A stretch of DNA of 64,000 nucleotides from SCTD01 sp963781675 (GCA_963781675.1 CAWAGF010000001.1:744001-808000); one strand, 5' to 3'. Positions 26,353-37,050 are shown, counted from the stretch's first letter. A program made the numbers and translations. The notes: generated by a model from the letters alone, not told the origin.

Positions 26353-27560
26353 GCCTGCCGGTCGGCCTGGACGACGTGCTGCACGCCCGCACCCTGCTGG
26401 CGGGCGTCTCGCGGGTCACGCCGATGGAGGGCCTGCGCGGGCTGTCCGACCGGGTCGGCGGCCCGGTGCTGCTGAAGTGCGAGAACCTCCAGCGCACCGG
26501 CTCCTTCAAGATCCGCGGGGCGTACGTCCGCATCGCCCGGCTGACCGACGAGGAGCGCGCGCACGGCGTCGTGGCCGCGAGCGCCGGCAACCACGCGCAG
26601 GGCGTCGCCCTGGCCGCCTCGCTGCTCGGCTGCCGCTCCACCGTCTTCATGCCCGAGGCGGCCCCGCTGCCGAAGGTAGCGGCCACGCAGGCGTACGGCG
26701 CGCAGGTCCGGCACGCCGGCCACACCGTCGACGAGGCGCTGGTCGCGGCCAAGGCGTTCGCGGCGGAGACCGGCGCGGTGCTCATCCACCCGTTCGACCA
26801 CGCCGACATCGTGGCGGGGCAGGGGACCGTCGGGCTCGAGATCGCCGAGCAGTGCCCGGACGTGCGGACCGTCGTGGTCTGCACCGGCGGGGGCGGGCTG
26901 GTCGCCGGCATCGCCGTCGCGCTCAAGGGCCTGCTGCCCGACGTGCGCGTCGTGGCCGCCCAGGCCGCCGGCGCCGCGTCGTACACGCCGTCGCTCGAGG
27001 CGGGCGCACCCGTGCCGCTGATCGCCATGACGACGATGGCCGACGGCATCGCGGTGGGGTGCCCGGGTGAGCTGCCGTTCGCGATCGTGCGCGAGCTGGT
27101 CGACGACGTCGTGACCGTCGACGAGGAGGCGCTGTCCCGCGCGCTGCTGCTCGCGCTGGAGCGGGCCAAGCTCGTCATCGAGCCGGCGGGAGCTGCCGCG
27201 CTGGCCGCCGTCATGGAGGACCCCACCGCGTACGAGCCCCCGGTCGTCGCGGTGCTGTCCGGCGGCAACATCGACCCGCTGCTGCTGTCCAAGGTGGTGC
27301 GCCACGGGCTGGTCGCGGCGGGCCGGTTCATGTCGCTGCAGGTGCGCATCCCGGACCGGCCGGGGGAGCTCGCGCGGCTGCTCGGCGTCCTCGGTGACAG
27401 CGGCGCGAACGTGCTCGACGTGGAGCACTCGCGCACCGGCGCGGGCCTGCACGTCGACGAGGTCGCGGTCGGGCTGCAGCTCGAGACGCGCGGCCGGCCG
27501 CACGGCGACGAGGTCCTCGCGCACCTCGACGGCGCCGGCTACGCGGTCACCCCGGTCTGA
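26346..27560 (+). CDS. ilvA: Threonine dehydratase (ammonia-lyase)
   Basis: A 404-residue PLP enzyme converting threonine (and often serine) to 2-oxobutyrate (pyruvate) and ammonia. The PLP lysine is in QRTGSFKIRGAYVR; the cofactor clamp ASAGNHAQGVALAA and the glycine loop CTGGGGLVAGIA are intact, and SGGNIDP marks the C-terminal part of the catalytic domain. An ACT-like domain follows (LQVRIPDRPGELARLLGVL), suggesting allosteric control. Whether it is biosynthetic (IlvA) or catabolic (TdcB-like) cannot be settled; length and the single ACT-like module fit the shorter type. The GTG start lies inside the FIST gene end. Confidence 0.9.
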   Translation: MLSLPVGLDDVLHARTLLAGVSRVTPMEGLRGLSDRVGGPVLLKCENLQRTGSFKIRGAYVRIARLTDEERAHGVVAASAGNHAQGVALAASLLGCRSTVFMPEAAPLPKVAATQAYGAQVRHAGHTVDEALVAAKAFAAETGAVLIHPFDHADIVAGQGTVGLEIAEQCPDVRTVVVCTGGGGLVAGIAVALKGLLPDVRVVAAQAAGAASYTPSLEAGAPVPLIAMTTMADGIAVGCPGELPFAIVRELVDDVVTVDEEALSRALLLALERAKLVIEPAGAAALAAVMEDPTAYEPPVVAVLSGGNIDPLLLSKVVRHGLVAAGRFMSLQVRIPDRPGELARLLGVLGDSGANVLDVEHSRTGAGLHVDEVAVGLQLETRGRPHGDEVLAHLDGAGYAVTPV

Positions 27561-27577
27561 GCGGGTAGGGGTCGGTC

Positions 27578-27898
27578 ATGGACCCCTCGGCGGCGCTGGC
27601 CGCGCGCGAGCAGGAGATCGCCGCCCAGCTGGACGACATCGAGGTCGCATCGCGGCGGCAGACCGCGGGCGGCATCGGCTTCGGCAAGCGCGTGGGCGAC
27701 GGCACCAACATCGCCGTCGAGCGGATGACCGACGTGGCCGCGCACAGCGGCCTGCAGCGCGAGCGCGACCAGATCCGCCGCGCGCGGGCCGCGCTGGAGG
27801 CAGGGACCTACGGCACCTGCGAGCAGTGCGGCGGCGACATCGGTGCGGCCCGCCTGGAGGCGCGTCCGGCGTCGACCCGCTGCGTGCGCTGCGCCTGA
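27578..27898 (+). CDS. DksA/TraR-type zinc-finger protein
   Basis: A 106-residue protein. An N-terminal coiled-coil-like region (AALAAREQEIAAQLDDIEVA) is followed by LQRERDQIRRARAALEAGTY and the four-cysteine zinc finger GTCEQCGGDIG...TRCVRCA. Family members modulate RNA polymerase through its secondary channel, with or without ppGpp; small actinobacterial members are poorly characterised. The DxxDxA tip motif of DksA is not evident. TAGGGG lies 6 nt before the ATG, so the gene probably has its own leaderless promoter although it sits 17 nt after ilvA. Confidence 0.88.
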   Translation: MDPSAALAAREQEIAAQLDDIEVASRRQTAGGIGFGKRVGDGTNIAVERMTDVAAHSGLQRERDQIRRARAALEAGTYGTCEQCGGDIGAARLEARPASTRCVRCA

Positions 27899-27998
27899 CT
27901 CCGCCGGCCGCCATGGTCATCCGCACCTCGACGGCGCGACCCGCCGGCGCGTCGCGCCGCTCACGTGCGGATGATCTCCGGGCACGGCCTGCTGCGGG

Positions 27999-29093
27999 TC
28001 AGAGGTTGCCGCGGCGCTCCTGCTCGCGCTCGATCGCCTCGAACAGCGCCTTGAAGTTGCCCTTGCCGAAGCCGAGCGAGCCGTGCCGCTCGATCAGCTC
28101 GAAGAACACCGTCGGCCGGTCCTGCACGGGCTTGGTGAAGATCTGCAGCAGGTAGCCGTCCTCGTCGCGGTCGACCAGGATCCGCCGCGCGCGCAGCTCC
28201 TCGATCGGGGCGCGCACCGGGCCGACCCGCTCGACGAGGGCGTCGTCGTAGTAGGAGTCCGGCGTCTCGAGGAACTCGACGCCGCGGGCGCTCATCTCGT
28301 CGACGGTGCGCAGGATGTCGTTGGTGGCCAGCGCGACGTGCTGCACCCCGGGGCCGCCGTAGAACTCGAGGTACTCGTCGATCTGGCTCTTGCGCTTGCC
28401 GACCGCCGGCTCGTTGAGCGGGAACTTCACCTTCTTGTTGCCGTCGGCGACGACCTTGCTCATGAGCGCGGAGTACTCGGTCGCGATGTCCGCGCCGACG
28501 AACTCCTTCATGTTCTGGAAGCCCATCACCTTGTTGTAGAAGGACACCCAGGTGTCCATCTGGCCCAGCTCGACGTTGCCCACGACGTGGTCGACGGCCT
28601 GGAACAGCCGCTTCTCCGGCGGCGCCACCAGGGGCGCCCGATCGACGAAGCCGGGCAGGAACGCGCCGCTGTAGGCGGACCGCTCGACCAGCGTGTGCCG
28701 CGTCTCGCCGTACGTCGCGATGGCTGCCGTGACGACCTTGCCGGTCTCGTCCTCGACCAGCCGCGGCTCCTCGAGCCCGACCGCCCCGCGCGCGAGCGCG
28801 ACCTCGTACGCCCGTGCGGCGTCGGGCACGCGCAGCGCGATGTCGACGACGCCGTCGCCGTGCCGGGCGACGTGCTCGCCGACCGCGGTGCCGGCCACGA
28901 CCGGCCCGGCGAGGACGAAGCGCGCCCCGCCGGACTCGAGGACGTACTCCGCGAGCTCGCGCGAGCCGGTCTCCGGGCCGCGGTAGGCGGTGACGCGCAT
29001 GCCGAAGGCGGTGGAGTAGAAGTGCGCTGCCTGGCGGGCGTTGCCCACGGCGAAGCGCAGGTGGTCGACGGCTTCTACCGGGAACTCGTCCAT
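27999..29093 (-). CDS. hppD: 4-hydroxyphenylpyruvate dioxygenase
   Basis: A 364-residue non-haem iron dioxygenase turning 4-hydroxyphenylpyruvate into homogentisate in tyrosine degradation. Two vicinal-oxygen-chelate domains are visible. The iron ligands are His in LFQAVDHVVGNVE, His in GPGVQHVALATND, and Glu in PTVFFELIERHG. The C-terminal SLGFGKGNFKALFEAIEREQ gate helix is a family hallmark. It is slightly shorter than the usual 380-400 residues at the N-terminus. GGAGG lies 7 nt before the ATG. No other tyrosine-degradation gene is adjacent; greA lies directly upstream, 16 nt away on the same strand. Confidence 0.95.
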   Translation of the reverse strand: MDEFPVEAVDHLRFAVGNARQAAHFYSTAFGMRVTAYRGPETGSRELAEYVLESGGARFVLAGPVVAGTAVGEHVARHGDGVVDIALRVPDAARAYEVALARGAVGLEEPRLVEDETGKVVTAAIATYGETRHTLVERSAYSGAFLPGFVDRAPLVAPPEKRLFQAVDHVVGNVELGQMDTWVSFYNKVMGFQNMKEFVGADIATEYSALMSKVVADGNKKVKFPLNEPAVGKRKSQIDEYLEFYGGPGVQHVALATNDILRTVDEMSARGVEFLETPDSYYDDALVERVGPVRAPIEELRARRILVDRDEDGYLLQIFTKPVQDRPTVFFELIERHGSLGFGKGNFKALFEAIEREQERRGNL

Positions 29094-29109
29094 GCAGGTG
29101 CCTCCAGTA

Positions 29110-29604
29110 CTAGCCGGTGTACGGCTCCGCGGAGAGCAGCTCGACGGACATCGAGCCGCCGTTGGGCAGCGTGTAGGTGACCTGCTCGCCGACCTTCGCA
29201 CCGGTGAGCGCCAGGCCGAGCGGGGAGTTCGCCGAGTAGACGGGCAGGTCGGCCCGGTCCTCGCGGGAGCCGATGAGGAAGCGCTCCACGTCGTCGTCGC
29301 CGTCGTACCTCACCTCGACGACCATGCCGGGACCGGCCACGCCGGACTCGCTCGGGGCGTCGCCGACCTTGGCGCCGCGCAGCAGCTCGGTGAGCTGGCG
29401 GATGCGGGCCTCGAGCTTGCCCTGCTCGTCCTTGGCCGCGTGGTAGCCGCCGTTCTCCTTGAGGTCGCCCTCCTCGCGGGCCGCCTCGATCTTGGCCACG
29501 ATGTCGGCGCGGCGGGGCCCCTTGGCCTCGTCGAGCTCGGCCGACAGCCGGTCGTAGGCCTCCTGGGTGAGCCAGGTGGTCTGCTGGCCGGACTGGGTGC
29601 TCAC
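29110..29604 (-). CDS. greA: Transcription elongation factor GreA
   Basis: A 164-residue factor that enters the RNA polymerase secondary channel and stimulates cleavage of backtracked RNA. The coiled-coil tip with its acidic pair is AREEGDLKENGGYHAAKDEQ, and the C-terminal FKBP-like domain includes VYSANSPLGLALTGAKVGE. The GTG start gives VSTQSGQQTTWLTQEAYDRL, normal for actinobacteria. Its neighbours DUF4307 and mca reproduce the conserved actinobacterial greA-DUF4307-mca cluster (Rv1080c-Rv1082 in M. tuberculosis). Confidence 0.96.
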   Translation of the reverse strand: MSTQSGQQTTWLTQEAYDRLSAELDEAKGPRRADIVAKIEAAREEGDLKENGGYHAAKDEQGKLEARIRQLTELLRGAKVGDAPSESGVAGPGMVVEVRYDGDDDVERFLIGSREDRADLPVYSANSPLGLALTGAKVGEQVTYTLPNGGSMSVELLSAEPYTG

Positions 29605-29648
29605 GGTGCTTCCTCGCAGGGGTCGGGGTGGTGCAGGTCACGTCGATG

Positions 29649-30090
29649 CTACGGGGAGCGGACCGCCCCGGGGATCGGGACGTCGGTGCAGCGCCCGACC
29701 TCGCCGGTCACGGCGCGCTCGGACGTCGTCAGCACGTGCTCGAGCCGGACGACCCGCTCCGGCGTCCCCACCGCGTCCACCACGACGACGTCGCGGCCGA
29801 CCTCCGCGCCTGACCTCCCGCGCGACCGGACGAGGCAGTACGCCTGCCCGCCCGCGCGCTTGAGCACCTCGACGTCGATCACCACGGACGCTGTCGGACT
29901 GCACCTGGAAGTCGATGACGCGGGCCTGCACCCGGTCGCTGCCGTACCTGTTGTAGAGGAAGAACGCGATCGCTCCGAGCAGCCCGATGAACAGCACGGA
30001 CAGGACCACCGCGAAGGTGCGCCCGAGCAGCTGCGACGGCGGGTCGTAGCGCCCCTCGGGACGGCGTCGCGGGGCGGTGGGGGAGGTCAC
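29649..30090 (-). CDS. DUF4307 membrane protein (one frameshift)
   Basis: About 146 residues with one extra base near 29888. The cytosolic N-terminus RPEGRYDPPS is characteristic of DUF4307. A single membrane helix follows (VVLSVLFIGLLGAIAFFLY) and an extracytoplasmic beta-rich domain contains YCLVRSRGRSGAEVGRDVVV and the terminal EVGRCTDVPIPGAVRSP. The function is unknown; the gene is almost always next to greA and mca in actinobacteria, as here. The GTG start follows AGGAGACCCC. Confidence 0.85.
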
Positions 30091-30180
30091 GGGGTCTCCT
30101 GCGGGGATTGCCAGGTGGAGTGGCAGCGTTGGGGGGTGCGGGACGATGGTCCCCCGGTCCGGACCAGGAGGCATCCCCGC

Positions 30181-31062
30181 ATGAGCGACGAGCAGCTGCG
30201 GCTGATGTGCGTGCACGCCCACCCCGACGACGAGTCGAGCAAGGGCGCGGCCACCATGGCGCGCTACGCCACCGAGGGCGTCGACGTCCTCGTCGTCACC
30301 TTGACCGACGGCTCCCGCGGCTCGGTGCTGAACCCGGCCATGGACCGGCCCGAGGTGCTGGCCGACATCACCGCGATCCGCGCGAGGGAGATGGACCGCG
30401 CCCGCGAGATCCTCGGCGTGCGGCAGGTCTTCCTCGGCTTCGTCGACTCCGGGCTGCCGGAGGGCGACCCGCTGCCGCCGCTGCCGGACGGCTGCTTCGC
30501 CGTCGGCAGCCTCGAGGAGCAGACCGAGGCGCTGGTGCGGGTCGTGCGCGAGCAGCGTCCGCACGTGATGACGACGTACGACGAGAACGGCGGCTACCCC
30601 CACCCGGACCACATCCGGTGCCACGAGGTGTCCGTGGCGGCGTTCGAGGCGGCGGGCGACCCCGACCGCTTCCCCGATGCGGGCGCCCCCTGGCAGCCGC
30701 TGAAGCTGTACTACAACCTGACCTTCCACAAGAGCCGCCTGGAGAAGCTGCACCAGGCGATGCTCGCGGCGGCGGTCGAGTCCCCGTACGCGGAGTGGCT
30801 CGTCAACTGGGAGGACAAGCCGGGCGACGCGGAGCGGCTGACCACCTCTGTGCCGTGCGCGGAGTACTTCCCGGTGCGCGACGCCGCGCTCATCGCGCAC
30901 GCCACGCAGGTCGACCCGACCGGGCGCTGGTTCGCCTGCCCGATCGAGCTGCAGCAGGAGACCTGGCCGTACGAGGACTTCCAGCTCGCGCGGTCGCTCG
31001 TCGACACGAGCCTGCCGGAGGACGACCTGTTCGCCGGGATCCGCACGCGGGTGGCCTCGTGA
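30181..31062 (+). CDS. mca: Mycothiol S-conjugate amidase
   Basis: A 293-residue zinc amidase that cleaves mycothiol conjugates of toxins to a mercapturic acid and GlcN-Ins. The zinc motif AHPDDES lies near residue 13 (CVHAHPDDESSKG), the third ligand in GGYPHPDHIRCHEV, and the metal/acid Asp is that of PDD. Conserved TYDENGGYPHPDHI and the long C-terminal part separate it from the deacetylase MshB. Its presence shows a mycothiol-using actinobacterium. It is divergent from DUF4307/greA and overlaps the next gene by 4 nt. Confidence 0.95.
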   Translation: MSDEQLRLMCVHAHPDDESSKGAATMARYATEGVDVLVVTLTDGSRGSVLNPAMDRPEVLADITAIRAREMDRAREILGVRQVFLGFVDSGLPEGDPLPPLPDGCFAVGSLEEQTEALVRVVREQRPHVMTTYDENGGYPHPDHIRCHEVSVAAFEAAGDPDRFPDAGAPWQPLKLYYNLTFHKSRLEKLHQAMLAAAVESPYAEWLVNWEDKPGDAERLTTSVPCAEYFPVRDAALIAHATQVDPTGRWFACPIELQQETWPYEDFQLARSLVDTSLPEDDLFAGIRTRVAS

Positions 31063-31247
31063 GCGCCGGGCTGCTGCTGGTCGCGGTCCAGGAGGAGGAC
31101 CTCGCGACCGGGCCGATCGGCCTGGTGATCATCCTGGTGATGCTCATCGTGACCGTCGCCCTGATCCGGAACATGAACACCCGCATCAAGCGCCTGCCGA
31201 AGTCCTTCCCCGGCCAGGACGACGAGCCGGAGCAGCCCGACCGCTAG
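31059..31247 (+). CDS. Small membrane protein downstream of mca
   Basis: 62 residues. One hydrophobic helix (GPIGLVIILVMLIVTVALI) is followed by a basic-acidic tail NMNTRIKRLPKSFPGQDDEP. Its GTG overlaps the mca stop (GTGA), so it is translationally coupled. A small membrane protein in this place is conserved in actinobacteria (Rv1083 in M. tuberculosis); its function is unknown. The end overlaps arfB by 4 nt. Confidence 0.8.
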   Translation: MSAGLLLVAVQEEDLATGPIGLVIILVMLIVTVALIRNMNTRIKRLPKSFPGQDDEPEQPDR

Positions 31248-31672
31248 TCGTCGTGCCGGCCGGACCGGCCGCGCTTGACCTCGGAGCGCTGGCGCTTGCC
31301 CTCGAGGCGGCGCTCCTTCGAGCCGCGCGTCGGCTTCGTCGGCCGGCGCGGAGCGGGCGGCGGTGACACGGCCTCGCGCAGCAGCTGGGCCAGTCGCTGC
31401 TCGGCCGCCTCCCGGTTCTGCAGCTGGCTGCGGTGCTCGCTGGCGGCCACCGTCAGGACGCCGTCGACCAGCCGGCCGGCCAGCCGCTCCAGGGCCCGCG
31501 CCCGCAGCAGGTCCGACAGCACCGGCGAGCGCGCCACGTCGAAGCTGAGCTCCGCGCGGCTGTCGGTGGTGTTCACGCCCTGCCCGCCGGGGCCGGACGA
31601 GCGCGAGAAGCGCCAGGACAGCTCGGCCTCCGGGACGACCAGGCGCGAGGTCACCTGCAGCGGTCCGGGCAC
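31244..31672 (-). CDS. arfB: Alternative ribosome-rescue factor / peptidyl-tRNA hydrolase ArfB
   Basis: A 142-residue class I release-factor-like protein. The catalytic GGQ is in RSSGPGGQGVNTTDSRAEL, with the following Asn-Thr-Thr-Asp-Ser typical of ArfB/ICT1. The C-terminal basic tail (EGKRQRSEVKRGRSGRHDD) would enter the empty mRNA channel of stalled ribosomes. There is no codon-recognition domain, which distinguishes it from RF1/RF2. The GTG start is the only one giving the N-terminal beta strand LVVPEAELSWRFSR in full. Confidence 0.93.
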   Translation of the reverse strand: MPGPLQVTSRLVVPEAELSWRFSRSSGPGGQGVNTTDSRAELSFDVARSPVLSDLLRARALERLAGRLVDGVLTVAASEHRSQLQNREAAEQRLAQLLREAVSPPPAPRRPTKPTRGSKERRLEGKRQRSEVKRGRSGRHDD

Positions 31673-31704
31673 GTGCCGAGCATGGCAGGGGGAAGGATCG
31701 CGCC

Positions 31705-33657
<1,953 letters not shown>

Positions 33658-33670
33658 ACGACGTCACGTT

Positions 33671-33702
33671 TTGCTTCTGCGCAGGTGTAATCATGTAAGC
33701 AA
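33671..33702 (+). promoter_or_regulatory. AT-rich inverted repeat/promoter region
   Basis: TTGCTT (33671-33676) and AAGCAA (33697-33702) form inverted arms around a TGTAATCATGTAAGC core, in a locally AT-rich island unlike the surrounding sequence. It lies about 20 nt before the start of the following gene. It could be a -35/-10 promoter with an operator. A regulator is not identifiable. Confidence 0.4.
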
Positions 33703-33722
33703 TGTGAGCGAGGGGGATGGAC

Positions 33723-34292
33723 ATGGGTCCGAGGAACGAGCGCGGCGCAGGCCGCGGAGCAGGAGCAGGACGGCAGGAGGTGCCGCTGCCGGCCGCCGAC
33801 GGGGTCGCCGGCTGGTTCGCCGGGCGGCTGCCGGACGGCTGGTTCGAGGGGGCCGCCGAGGTGGTCGTCGACCGCGACGAGGTCCTCGTCGTCGGGACGC
33901 TGGCCGCACCGGAGGCCGCGGGCGACGCCGTCGCCGCCGCCGAGGCCGAGGCCGGCCGCATCGCGCGGTTCCGCGAGGACACCCGCGAGGAGCGGATGCG
34001 CATCGCGCGGGAGGCCGAGCACCGCTACGGTCGCAAGGTCGCCTGGGGCGCGAGCGCCGGCGGCACCCGGCAGCTGTTCACCACGCTGTCGGTGCCGGTC
34101 ATGACGCGGCTGCGCCAGCCCGAGCGGCTGGTGCTCGACACCCTGGTGGACAGCGGGGTGGCCCGCAGCAGGTCCGAGGCGCTCGCCTGGTGCGTACGGC
34201 TCGTCGGGCAGAACGCCGGCACCTGGCTGGACGAGCTGCGCGACGCGATGCAGGCCGTCGAGCGGGTGCGCGCGGCAGGACCTGCCACGTAA
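33723..34292 (+). CDS. Actinobacterial protein with C-terminal ribbon-helix-helix-like segment
   Basis: 189 residues, no membrane segment. The N-terminal part (VAGWFAGRLPDGWFEGAAEV) is followed by a beta-rich stretch, a charged helix RIARFREDTREERMRIAREA and YGRKVAWGASAGGTRQLFTT. The C-terminus MTRLRQPERLVLDTLVDSG plus ARSRSEALAWCVRLVGQN has the strand-helix-helix outline of ribbon-helix-helix/CopG-type DNA-binding or antitoxin proteins. I know no function. The ATG at 33723 is preferred because GAGGGGG lies 6 nt upstream; the ATG at 33717 would abut it. An AT-rich palindrome precedes the gene and could be its own operator. Confidence 0.6.
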   Translation: MGPRNERGAGRGAGAGRQEVPLPAADGVAGWFAGRLPDGWFEGAAEVVVDRDEVLVVGTLAAPEAAGDAVAAAEAEAGRIARFREDTREERMRIAREAEHRYGRKVAWGASAGGTRQLFTTLSVPVMTRLRQPERLVLDTLVDSGVARSRSEALAWCVRLVGQNAGTWLDELRDAMQAVERVRAAGPAT

Positions 34293-34390
34293 CCGTCAAG
34301 CCCCCGGCGCTCCCGCCGACAACAGGGAGGACGGGTCCGGACCGTCTCTGATCAGCGGCCCGGGCCCGCCGACCTGTGCGGCAGGGGGAG

Positions 34391-35071
34391 CTAGGCCGCC
34401 GCGCCGTACGTCGCGAACGACACCGCGACGTAGTGCGTGACGAACGCCAGCAGCGTGAAGGCGTGGAAGACCTCGTGGAAGCCGAACCACCGCGGTGACG
34501 GGTCCGGGCGGCGCAGCGCGTAGACGACGGCGCCCAGGCTGTAGAACAGCCCGCCGACGAGCAGCAGCACCACGACCGCCAGGCCGCCGCTCTCGTGCAG
34601 CTGGGGGATGACGCCGAGCGCCACCCAGCCGAGCAGCAGGTAGAGCCCGGTGAACAGCCAGCGGGCCGGGCGGCGCACCGCGTTGCGCAGCACGACGCCC
34701 ACCGCGGCGCCGCCCCAGACGACGCCGAAGACGACCCAGCGCGCGGTTCCCTCGAGCAGCAGCAGGGCGAACGGCGTGTAGGTGCCGGCGATGAGGATGA
34801 AGATCATCGAGTGGTCGAGCCGCTGCATGACGGTGTGCGCGCGGCCCTGCCACGGGCCGCGGTGGAAGGCGGCCGAGGTCCCGAACAGCAGCGCGACGCT
34901 GACGGCGTAGACGACCGCAGCGGTCCGCGCGCGGGCACCCTCGGCCAGGCACACCAGGACGGTGCCGGTCACCAGCGAGACCGCGAAGGCCGCCTCGTGC
35001 AGCACGCCCCGCAGGCGGGGCTTCAGGGCGGCGGCGAGCTCGTGCACCCTGGCTTCTACGGCGTCCTGCAC
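34391..35071 (-). CDS. Hemolysin III (PAQR/TrhA) family membrane protein
   Basis: A 226-residue membrane protein with seven helices. PAQR family hallmarks are present: LHEAAFAVSLVTGTVLVCLA in helix 1, LLFGTSAAFHRG at helix 2 with the Ser...Asp-His metal residues completed by QRLDHSMIFILIAGTYTP, and the C-terminal GFHEVFHAFTLLAFVTHY with the two His ligands. Bacterial members affect membrane fluidity homeostasis and may be hydrolases. The GTG follows AGGAGACCC. It corresponds to Rv1085c in the conserved cluster. Confidence 0.92.
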   Translation of the reverse strand: MQDAVEARVHELAAALKPRLRGVLHEAAFAVSLVTGTVLVCLAEGARARTAAVVYAVSVALLFGTSAAFHRGPWQGRAHTVMQRLDHSMIFILIAGTYTPFALLLLEGTARWVVFGVVWGGAAVGVVLRNAVRRPARWLFTGLYLLLGWVALGVIPQLHESGGLAVVVLLLVGGLFYSLGAVVYALRRPDPSPRWFGFHEVFHAFTLLAFVTHYVAVSFATYGAAA

Positions 35072-35208
35072 GGGTCTCCTGCGTCGGTCCCTGGTGGCGG
35101 ATCCCACAGCGCTGCGATCAGCGCCCACGGGTAGCATCCCCCTACTCGTCCGGACAGGGAACTCGTGCCTTCCCGCCCCTGTCGGACCACCTCGACGGAG
35201 AGGCAGAC

Positions 35209-37032
35209 ATGACGACCGCGTCCACGATCCCGGGGCTCGACGCCGCGCCCACCAAGAACACCAAGCTGGTCGAGTGGGTGCGTGAGATCGCGCTGCTCAC
35301 CAAGCCCGAGCGGGTCGAGTGGTGCGACGGCTCCGAGGAGGAGTGGCAGCGCCTGACCACGCTGCTCGTCGAGCAGGGCACCTTCCTCAAGCTGGACGAG
35401 AGCAAGCGGCCGAACAGCTTCTACGCCAAGTCCGACCCCACCGACGTCGCGCGCGTCGAGGACCGCACCTTCATCTGCTCGGAGAAGGAGGCGGACGCCG
35501 GCCCGACCAACAACTGGATGGCGCCGGACGAGATGCGCGCCACCCTCAAGCCGCTGTTCGACGGCTGCATGCGCGGTCGCACGATGTACGTCGTCCCGTT
35601 CAGCATGGGCCCGCTCGGCTCGCAGATCAGCCAGCTCGGCGTCGAGATCACCGACAGCCCGTACGTCGTGGTGTCGATGAAGATCATGACCCGCATGGGC
35701 AAGGCCGCCCTGGACCAGATCGGCGACGAGGGCTTCTTCGTCCCCGCCGTGCACACCGTGGGCGCCCCGCTCGAGGCCGGCCAGGCCGACGTGCCGTGGC
35801 CCTGCAGCGACACCAAGTACATCGTCCACTTCCCCGAGACCCGCGAGATCTGGTCCTTCGGCTCCGGCTACGGCGGCAACGCCCTGCTCGGCAAGAAGTG
35901 CTTCGCGCTGCGCATCGCCTCGGTGATGGCGCGCGACGAGGGCTGGATGGCCGAGCACATGCTCATCCTCAAGCTCACGCCGCCGAGCGGCGAGCCGCGC
36001 TACGTCACCGCCGCGTTCCCGAGCGCCTGCGGCAAGACCAACCTCGCGATGCTCACCCCGACCATCCCGGGCTGGAAGGTCGAGACCGTCGGCGACGACA
36101 TCGCCTGGATGCGCTTCGGCGACGACGGCCGGCTGTACGCGATCAACCCCGAGGCCGGCTTCTTCGGCGTCGCGCCCGGCACCGGCGTGGACACCAACGC
36201 CAACGCCGTGGACACCTTCTACGGCAACAGCATCTTCACCAACGTCGCGCTGACCGACGACGGCGACGTGTGGTGGGAGGGCCTGACGGAGGAGCCCCCG
36301 GCGCACCTCGTCGACTGGAAGGGCAACGACTGGACGCCCCAGTCCGAGACCCCGGCCGCGCACCCGAACGCCCGCTTCACCACCCCCGCCGGGCAGTGCC
36401 CGACCATCGCGCCGGAGTGGGAGGACCCGAAGGGCGTCCCGATCTCGGCGATCCTGTTCGGCGGCCGGCGCGCCACCGCGGTGCCGCTCGTGACCGAGGC
36501 CTTCGACTGGCAGCACGGCACCTTCCTCGGCGCCTCGGTCTCCTCGGAGACGACCGCAGCGGCCGCCGGCGCCATCGGCCAGCTGCGCCGCGACCCCTTC
36601 GCCATGCTGCCGTTCTGCGGCTACAACATGGGCGACTACATGGGCCACTGGCTCGAGATGGGCGAGAAGGCCACCGGCCAGCTGCCGCGCATCTACTACG
36701 TCAACTGGTTCCGCAAGGACGACAGCGGCAAGTGGCTGTGGCCCGGGTTCGGCGAGAACAGCCGCGTCCTCAAGTGGATCATCGGCCGCATCGACGGCCA
36801 GGCCGACGGCGTCGAGACCCCCATCGGCGTCCTGCCGACCAAGGAGGCCCTCGACCTGGACGGGCTCGACATGCCCGAGGCCGACCTCGACCTGCTGCTC
36901 TCCGTGGACACCGACGTGTGGAAGAAGGAGGCCGCGCTCATGCCCGAGTACTTCGCGCAGTTCGGCGACCACCTGCCGCAGGCCATCACGGCCGAGCACG
37001 CCGCTCTCGTGGAGCGCCTCGAGAAGAGCTAG
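35209..37032 (+). CDS. pckG: Phosphoenolpyruvate carboxykinase (GTP)
   Basis: A 607-residue cytosolic enzyme interconverting oxaloacetate and PEP with GTP/GDP, central to gluconeogenesis. The kinase P-loop with the hyper-reactive Cys is FPSACGKTNLAML; GDDIAWMRFGDDGRLYAINP holds the Mn/Mg-binding region; SGYGGNALLGKKCFALR and LFGGRRATAVPL are family signatures. Length matches GTP-type enzymes (about 600-620). The frame is intact. GGAGAGG precedes the ATG by about 6 nt, and a TAGCAT -10-like box occurs about 75 nt upstream. A compact terminator follows 18 nt after the stop. Confidence 0.97.
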   Translation: MTTASTIPGLDAAPTKNTKLVEWVREIALLTKPERVEWCDGSEEEWQRLTTLLVEQGTFLKLDESKRPNSFYAKSDPTDVARVEDRTFICSEKEADAGPTNNWMAPDEMRATLKPLFDGCMRGRTMYVVPFSMGPLGSQISQLGVEITDSPYVVVSMKIMTRMGKAALDQIGDEGFFVPAVHTVGAPLEAGQADVPWPCSDTKYIVHFPETREIWSFGSGYGGNALLGKKCFALRIASVMARDEGWMAEHMLILKLTPPSGEPRYVTAAFPSACGKTNLAMLTPTIPGWKVETVGDDIAWMRFGDDGRLYAINPEAGFFGVAPGTGVDTNANAVDTFYGNSIFTNVALTDDGDVWWEGLTEEPPAHLVDWKGNDWTPQSETPAAHPNARFTTPAGQCPTIAPEWEDPKGVPISAILFGGRRATAVPLVTEAFDWQHGTFLGASVSSETTAAAAGAIGQLRRDPFAMLPFCGYNMGDYMGHWLEMGEKATGQLPRIYYVNWFRKDDSGKWLWPGFGENSRVLKWIIGRIDGQADGVETPIGVLPTKEALDLDGLDMPEADLDLLLSVDTDVWKKEAALMPEYFAQFGDHLPQAITAEHAALVERLEKS

Positions 37033-37050
37033 TACGCCCCGCTTCGTCCC

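Noticed and set aside
27899..27998. Extra small gene between the DksA-type gene and hppD
   Set aside because: The 100-nt gap has no start with a ribosome-binding site or -10 box and no hairpin strong enough to call a terminator.
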